A DNA stretch of 10,806 bases. Origin: Planctomycetota bacterium (GTDB lineage: Bacteria > Planctomycetota > PUPC01). The stretch covers positions 1 through 10,806 of the forward strand of contig PWKM01000229.1 in the NCBI GenBank assembly GCA_003559755.1, written 5' to 3'. Both the position numbers and the translations under genes were made by a program. Below are positions 5,997 through 10,806 of this stretch, piece after piece (positions within the stretch are counted from its first letter, which is position 1; the number at the start of each line of letters is the position of its first letter). A model generated the notes under the pieces. That model had not been told where the DNA came from, ran no database searches, and saw only the letters and a list, made by a program, of their open reading frames with translations.

Positions 5997-7274
5997 TCAG
6001 TCCGCCCGGAACCGGGTCGTCCCGCCCACGATGGTGCGGACGGCTCGCCCGGTCACTTCCCGTCCGTGGAACGGGCAGTTTCGGCTGCGTGAGCGGAACC
6101 GGTCCACGTCGAGCGTCCATCGCTGGTCGGGCCGGATGAGGGTGACGTCGGCGTCGGCGCCGGGCCGCAGCGTCCCCCGGTCGATCCCCAGCACGGCGGC
6201 GGGGGCGACCGTGAGCGTGGCGATGAGCCCGGGCCAGTCGAGCACCTCGTCGATGAGCTCGGTGATGGCGACCGGGAGCATCGACTCCAGGCCGATGACG
6301 CCGAACGGCGCCTGGCTGAACTCGACCTGCTTGGACTCCGGCGGGTGCGGGGCGTGGTCCGAGGCGATGACGTCGATGGTCCCGTCCCGCAGCCCGTCCC
6401 GGAGCGCGGCCACGTCGCTCGCCGTTCGCAGGGGCGGGTTCATCTTGAACACCGGGTCGTATGTCCGGACGCATTCGTCGGTCAGTGCGAGATGGTGGGG
6501 GGTGACCTCGGCGGTGACGAGTGCGCCGGCCGCCTTGCCCCGGCGGATCAGTTCGACGCCGCCGGCGGTGCTGACGTGGGCCACGTGGAGCCGGGCGCCG
6601 GTGAGCCGGGCGAGGATGATGTTCCGGGCGATGGCGACCTCCTCGGACGCGGATGGGATGCCGGGCAGGCCGAGGATGGTGGACATCGTGCCCTCGTTCA
6701 TCACCCCGTCGCCCGACAGGTCGGGGTCCTCGCAGTGCTCGATCACGACCCGGTCGAACATCCGGGCGTACTCCAGGCCCCGCCGCATGATCTCGGCGTT
6801 GTGGATGGGCGAGCCGTCGTCGGAGAAGGCGACCGCCCCGGCCCGGCTGACCTGGCCGATCTCGGCCAGCTCGCGGCCGAGCCGCCCCTTGGTGACCGCG
6901 CCGACCGGGTAGATGCGGGCAAGTGCGGCCCGCTCGGCCTGGAGCAGGATGAACTCGGTGCCCGCCTCGTTATCGACGGCCGGCTCGGTGTTCGGCATGC
7001 AGGCGATGGTGGTGAACCCGCCGGCGACGGCCGCCGCCGAGCCGGTGGCGATGGTCTCGGCGCCCTCCAGCCCCGGCTCGCGCAGGTGAACGTGCATGTC
7101 GATCAGCCCGGGGGCGACGACCAGCCCGGTCGCGTCGATGGTCTCGTCGGCCTCGGGCCGGCCCTCGGTCAGCTCGGCGACCGTCCCGCCCGCCAGCAGC
7201 AGGTTGAGCCGCTTGTCGATGCCCTGGCCCGGGCAGATCACTCGGCCGTTCTCGATCAGCGTGGTCTTTGCCAT
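5997..7274 (-). CDS. pyrC: Dihydroorotase, class I (PyrC)
   Basis: 425 aa, the usual length for bacterial class I dihydroorotases. It makes dihydroorotate from N-carbamoyl-aspartate, the third step of UMP synthesis, in the cytoplasm. Amidohydrolase motifs are complete: DMHVHLREPG (59-68; His61, His63), GGFTTIACMPNT (85-96), 'AFSDDGSPI' (149-157; Asp153), IEHCED (178-183; His180), HVAHVS (230-235; His233), VTPHHLALT (257-265), MNPPLR (278-283) and 'IASDHAPH' (303-310; Asp306). The metal ligands are therefore present and the enzyme should be active, unlike the inactive PyrC-like partners found beside pyrB in some bacteria. It starts 1 nt after the pyrB stop, with AAGGGG upstream, so the two are coupled. 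A PyrB-PyrC complex, as in Aquifex, is possible but not shown by the sequence. Confidence 0.97.
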   Translation of the reverse strand: MAKTTLIENGRVICPGQGIDKRLNLLLAGGTVAELTEGRPEADETIDATGLVVAPGLIDMHVHLREPGLEGAETIATGSAAAVAGGFTTIACMPNTEPAVDNEAGTEFILLQAERAALARIYPVGAVTKGRLGRELAEIGQVSRAGAVAFSDDGSPIHNAEIMRRGLEYARMFDRVVIEHCEDPDLSGDGVMNEGTMSTILGLPGIPSASEEVAIARNIILARLTGARLHVAHVSTAGGVELIRRGKAAGALVTAEVTPHHLALTDECVRTYDPVFKMNPPLRTASDVAALRDGLRDGTIDVIASDHAPHPPESKQVEFSQAPFGVIGLESMLPVAITELIDEVLDWPGLIATLTVAPAAVLGIDRGTLRPGADADVTLIRPDQRWTLDVDRFRSRSRNCPFHGREVTGRAVRTIVGGTTRFRAD

Positions 7275-7275
7275 C

Positions 7276-8223
<948 letters not shown>

Positions 8224-8230
8224 AAATCGG

Positions 8231-8280
8231 TCCTCTCGCTGGTCGGCCGGGCCGGGGTGCGTCGCCCGGTCCGCCGGGTG
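8231..8280 (-). promoter_or_regulatory. Candidate structured leader controlling pyrB (mutually exclusive hairpins and ribosome binding site)
   Basis: In the pyrR-pyrB gap, read on the minus strand, CCCGG (8278-8274), CCGGG (8269-8265) and CCCGG (8256-8252) occur in order. The middle block can pair with either neighbour, giving two exclusive hairpins. Just after comes CCAGCGA (8242-8236), similar to the CC-N-GNGA part of PyrR binding loops, running into the pyrB ribosome binding site GAGAGGA (8237-8231). The exact PyrR loop consensus is not met, since 'GA' is inserted before the GG. No poly-U run is seen, so control, if any, would be at translation. Confidence 0.3.
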
Positions 8281-8293
8281 CGTCCAAGGCCGG

Positions 8294-8863
8294 TCAGCCC
8301 TGCGGCTTGCCCGGCTGCTCCCTGGGCACGACCGTCACCACGTCGCTCTCGTCGCTCTCGGTGAGCATCACGCGGACGTTCTCGTCGTCGCCGATGGTCA
8401 CCTTGCGGCCGACGTAGTCGGGCCGGATCGGGAGCTCGCGGCCGCCCCGGTCGATCAGGCCCGCGAGCTGGATTTTCCGCGGCCGGCCCAGGTCCATCAA
8501 CTGGTCGAGCGCGGCGCGGATCGACCGGCCCGTGTGGAGCACGTCGTCCACCAGGATGACGGTCCGGTCGGAGATGTCGAACGGGATATCGGTCCCCTCA
8601 CGCCGGGGGAGGTGCGGGCCGCGGCTGCGGATGCCCACGTCGTCCCGGTAGAGGGTGATGTCCATCGTGCCCACGGGCACCTCGACGCCTTCCTCGTCCT
8701 CGATTGTGGCGGCGATGCGGCGGGCGAGGAACACGCCGTGGGTGTGCAGCCCGACGGCGACCAGACCCTCGGCGCCCTCGTTCTGCTCGACGATCTGATG
8801 GGCGATCCGGTTGATCGCCCGCCCGATCCAGGTCGCGTCGAAAAGCTGCCTCGTTTCCGCCAT
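8294..8863 (-). CDS. pyrR: PyrR: pyrimidine operon RNA-binding regulator / uracil phosphoribosyltransferase-like
   Basis: 189 aa, typical for PyrR. The type I PRTase PRPP-binding motif VILVDDVLHTGRSIRAA is at 102-118. Other family segments are GLHTHGVFLARRI (38-50), PVGTMDITLYRDD (63-75) and REGTDIPFDI (88-97). In Bacillus PyrR binds UMP and then pyr mRNA leaders, causing early termination; in mycobacteria the block is thought to be at translation initiation. Some PyrR proteins also have weak UPRTase activity. It is the first gene of the run, and its promoter sits so close that almost no leader remains. Any PyrR target is therefore more likely in the pyrR-pyrB gap or elsewhere in the genome. 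There is no Shine-Dalgarno before the ATG. Confidence 0.95.
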   Translation of the reverse strand: MAETRQLFDATWIGRAINRIAHQIVEQNEGAEGLVAVGLHTHGVFLARRIAATIEDEEGVEVPVGTMDITLYRDDVGIRSRGPHLPRREGTDIPFDISDRTVILVDDVLHTGRSIRAALDQLMDLGRPRKIQLAGLIDRGGRELPIRPDYVGRKVTIGDDENVRVMLTESDESDVVTVVPREQPGKPQG

Positions 8864-8874
8864 AACGGCGATAC

Positions 8875-8901
8875 ATTATCACATCGCCCTGCCCCGTGCA
8901 A
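8875..8901 (-). promoter_or_regulatory. Extended -10 promoter of the pyr run, giving a near-leaderless pyrR mRNA
   Basis: On the minus strand TGTGATAAT (8883-8875) is an extended -10 element (TG-n plus GATAAT). A poor -35, TTGCAC (8901-8896), lies 15 nt upstream. Only 11 nt separate the -10 from the pyrR ATG, so transcription should start about 4-6 nt before the start codon. Confidence 0.65.
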
Positions 8902-8963
8902 GCGGAAACGCCCCGATTGGCAAACGGCAGCCCCCTCCCGTTTTGTCCTGAGGCGAAAGGGAA

Positions 8964-8992
8964 GCGGGGCGGCCGTTATCCGACCGCCCCGC
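8964..8992 (-). terminator. Hairpin terminator after the PEP-CTERM gene
   Basis: A perfect 9-bp inverted repeat, GCGGGGCGG (8964-8972) and CCGCCCCGC (8984-8992), has an 11-nt loop and begins 24 nt after the PEP-CTERM stop. On the minus strand it is followed by TTCCCTTTC, only moderately T-rich. It lies between the PEP-CTERM gene and the pyrR promoter, where a terminator is expected. Confidence 0.65.
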
Positions 8993-9016
8993 AACCTGCG
9001 TTGTCCGTCGTTTCGG

Positions 9017-9769
9017 CTACCGCCGGCGCTTCTTCAGAAGCGGAGCCAGCCCCAGCCCGAGCAGCGCCAGGCCGGTCGGTTCCGGTATCGGCGGGTGATG
9101 GTGGTGGTCGTTATGTTCGTGCAGCATCAGTTGGATGGCCGCGTCGTAGTCGTGGTGCGACATCCCCTTGTGGAACATAATCCCCTGCACGTTTGATGGC
9201 TCGAAGCCCTCGGCCTCGACTCGGAGGTCGATGTAGTATGCCCCGTCCGCCGGGTCGCTGTTGCCGAACAGTTCCCAGATGGGATGCATGTGGATTCCGC
9301 CGCCTCCGCCCACCGAGATGAAATCCTCGAGCACCTGCTCGGTCGAGTCGCCGTAAACGGAATATGGATCGGCGAAGGAGTCGGCCCGTAAGGTCATGTG
9401 GGTGCCGCCGGATGCCGGCTCGAAACCGGCCGCTGACGCGCCATCCCAATACATAAGCCCACCGGTGATGATGAGGTCAACTGTGCTGTTCGGAGGCAGC
9501 GTGTCGTGGTCGGCCCCGATCCCCGGCCAGGTCGTCCCCTCGTGTTGGGTGACCCAATTGCCGCCGCCCACGTCGACGAACTGGTAGAAGTCGTGGTGAT
9601 GGGCAATGCGGTGGCCGTGGAGCTCGAGGTGGCCGTTGTGTACCTCGAGCTCGAGGTCCGGATGACCGTCGCCATTGTGGTCATGATCGTGCGCTGCTGC
9701 CATTCCGGCCAGCGGTCCGGCGACGAGCAGGATCGCTATGAAAAATCTGATGAGAATCGAACGCTTCAT
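9017..9769 (-). CDS. Histidine-rich PEP-CTERM sorting-domain protein (exported, probable metal binding)
   Basis: 250 aa. It has a signal peptide (basic MKRS start, hydrophobic 5-22, AAA before about residue 27). A Ca-type loop DHNGDGHPD (30-38) fits the DxNGDGxxD pattern. His-rich stretches at 27-60 include HHH (57-59), and another at 218-225 ends in HHHH. The C-terminus is a full PEP-CTERM signal: PIPEP (227-231), a hydrophobic segment (233-245), then KKRRR. Such proteins are exported, cut and processed by an exosortase to the surface or matrix; no exosortase is in this window. The His density suggests zinc, nickel or copper binding; some cyanobacterial His-rich PEP-CTERM proteins are reported as zinc-regulated, so zinc is one hypothesis. 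AAGGAG lies 7 nt before the ATG. It follows the pseudopilin gene by 26 nt. Confidence 0.88.
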   Translation of the reverse strand: MKRSILIRFFIAILLVAGPLAGMAAAHDHDHNGDGHPDLELEVHNGHLELHGHRIAHHHDFYQFVDVGGGNWVTQHEGTTWPGIGADHDTLPPNSTVDLIITGGLMYWDGASAAGFEPASGGTHMTLRADSFADPYSVYGDSTEQVLEDFISVGGGGGIHMHPIWELFGNSDPADGAYYIDLRVEAEGFEPSNVQGIMFHKGMSHHDYDAAIQLMLHEHNDHHHHPPIPEPTGLALLGLGLAPLLKKRRR

Positions 9770-9795
9770 ACTTGTACTCCTTGTTGTGTTGGCGG

Positions 9796-10518
9796 TTATG
9801 GTCTTCTCGCGACAAATCTATTGTTATCGAGTGAGTAAAACACCTCGCGGAACTCGAGAGTTGCGGCTCGGCCGTCGAGAAATGCGTAGTTGCTGACGGA
9901 CTCGGGCGATGCGGGCGGGCCGCCGTGTGCGTTGATCTGCGACTGCTCGGCAGCCCTCCGGGCTATCGCCTCGGGGGTGTTGATGGCCGCCCAGCCGGCG
10001 GCGTGTACGTGGTCGGAGCCGGCGAATGGTCCTTCGTACGCCATAATCAGGAACAGGACCGTCTCGCCGGGCGACCTCACCTGGCTCAGGGTGCGAGCAC
10101 TGTACCCCTGCGGGCCGTAGTCCGTCAGAAAATCGTTGACCCCGTAGCTGGCTCGCCGGTACTGACTGGTCGAACCGGCGATCGGGGTGGTCCAGTGTGG
10201 GCTGTCATCGGCCGGAGATCGGGCGAGCAGCTCGTTCTCGTAATACCTCTGAAGAGTGTTGATCCACGCGACCTCTTCTTGGCCGTGGGCCCCGCCGTGA
10301 GCCAGCCCGACATCAACGAAATGGCCGTTGTAGGCCATCGTATACATGTAATGGGCCATGCTCATATTCCGCATGTTACTCAGACAATTCGTCCGAACGG
10401 CGGCACGACGGGCGGTGCCCAACGCCGGCATCAACAGCGACGCGAGCACCCCGATGATGGCGATTACCACGAGGAGCTCGATGAGGGTGAATGCACCCCC
10501 GGCTCTTCTATGGCTCAC
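9796..10518 (-). CDS. Type II secretion/pilin-like pseudopilin (prepilin N-terminal methylation motif, H-xN-DG type)
   Basis: 240 aa from a GTG start. The prepilin signal is SHRRAGG|AFTLIELLVVIA: cleavage after Gly8 and then a 20-residue hydrophobic helix. Ala precedes Phe, so the conserved Glu14 is at +6 instead of +5. 'ARRAAVRTNCLSNMRNMSMAHYMY' (36-59) is typical of the planctomycete pseudopilin class. Near the C-terminus, His198 is followed 16 residues later by DG (215-216), a stretched version of the H-X9-DG motif. These proteins are very numerous in planctomycetes, are membrane-inserted and processed by prepilin peptidase, and have mostly unknown roles. A longer version from an ATG at 10590 is rejected because AAGGAG sits 6 nt before the GTG. 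It is co-directional with the PEP-CTERM gene, 26 nt apart, likely one transcript. Confidence 0.9.
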   Translation of the reverse strand: MSHRRAGGAFTLIELLVVIAIIGVLASLLMPALGTARRAAVRTNCLSNMRNMSMAHYMYTMAYNGHFVDVGLAHGGAHGQEEVAWINTLQRYYENELLARSPADDSPHWTTPIAGSTSQYRRASYGVNDFLTDYGPQGYSARTLSQVRSPGETVLFLIMAYEGPFAGSDHVHAAGWAAINTPEAIARRAAEQSQINAHGGPPASPESVSNYAFLDGRAATLEFREVFYSLDNNRFVARRP

Positions 10519-10524
10519 AACTGA

Positions 10525-10530
10525 CTCCTT
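10525..10530 (-). promoter_or_regulatory. Ribosome binding site fixing the GTG start of the pseudopilin gene
   Basis: AAGGAG on the minus strand, 6 nt before GTG at 10518-10516. The same AAGGAG sequence precedes the neighbouring PEP-CTERM gene. It argues against the upstream ATG at 10590, which would add 24 residues ahead of the prepilin signal. Confidence 0.8.
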
Positions 10531-10806
10531 CCCGGCATACCTCAGCGTCGAGAATATGCCGTGCTCACAGGAGAAGAAATGCGACTGCACTCCACGACCG
10601 GCCGGCGGTCGGCTGGGGATCGGGCGTCCGAAGGGGGCCGGTCACTTGAGATCGGGGCCTTCGGCTCGAAACGCAGCCAGACACTGGCCTGTCACGGAAC
10701 AACGATTACGCAGGTTCTCTCGGAAGTGAGTCAGGCAAGAGGAGGGGCGCGGGGGCCGCTCCATATGTGGCGGCGGTGCTGGGGGGAGCACTGCGATTCA
10801 GAAACG
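10531..10806. other. Stretch without a recognisable gene; several small inverted repeats
   Basis: No convincing coding region, tRNA or clear promoter is seen. Inverted repeats are CGACCG/CGGTCG with a 5-nt loop (10595-10611), CCGAAGG/CCTTCGG spaced by 23 nt (10628-10664) and GCCAG/CTGGC with a 3-nt loop (10676-10688). They may belong to a structured leader of the pseudopilin transcript or to the terminator of a gene beyond the right edge. Confidence 0.4.

Noticed and set aside
10706..10804. Possible C-terminal end of a minus-strand gene entering from the right edge (33 codons to a TAA)
   Set aside because: Codon third positions do not show the GC bias of the other genes and no motif is seen.

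Overview
This is a GC-rich bacterial window with ten complete protein genes and one partial one. The layout suggests a planctomycete, most likely of the Phycisphaerae type. The clues are a PEP-CTERM surface protein next to a type II pseudopilin with the FTLIE signature, a second, degenerate pilin-like protein, and a Gfo/Idh/MocA oxidoreductase of the 'GLDTSH' type. This lineage call is inference. All genes except the Gfo/Idh/MocA gene lie on the minus strand.

Layout, left to right. 1-395: N-terminal third of an ABC1/UbiB-family protein, cut by the window edge. 462-1361: a 299-aa protein with two ribosomal bL12-C-terminal-like domains around a Pro/Ala/Glu linker; it is transcribed toward the UbiB gene from a near-consensus sigma70 promoter. 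1639-2541 (+): a Gfo/Idh/MocA-type oxidoreductase. 2604-8863 (-): a tightly packed run of eight genes, read right to left as pyrR, pyrB, pyrC, a YacP-like NYN nuclease, a VanZ-like membrane protein, a tandem nucleoside-diphosphate-kinase-like protein, a WrbA-like flavodoxin and a pilin-like membrane protein. 9017-10518 (-): a two-gene unit of a pseudopilin and a His-rich PEP-CTERM protein, ended by a strong hairpin. 10531-10806: no gene seen.

The core pathway is de novo pyrimidine synthesis. PyrB makes carbamoyl aspartate, PyrC closes the ring, and PyrR is the usual UMP-sensing RNA-binding regulator. The nucleoside-diphosphate-kinase-like gene further along the same run fits nucleotide metabolism. 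The other genes in the run (NYN, VanZ-like, flavodoxin, pilin-like) are joined by overlaps or gaps of 43 nt or less, with no obvious biochemical link.

Three regulatory points stand out. pyrR appears almost leaderless, so it has no room for a classical PyrR attenuator. The 70-nt pyrR-pyrB gap can form mutually exclusive hairpins just before the pyrB ribosome binding site. A very good promoter lies inside the VanZ-like gene, built partly from two consecutive rare ATA codons.

I see no mobile element, CRISPR array, tRNA, rRNA or phage gene. I do not see a clear new defence or secretion system. The best candidates for something undescribed are the double-bL12-like protein, the tandem NDK-like protein and the pyr-operon control layout.
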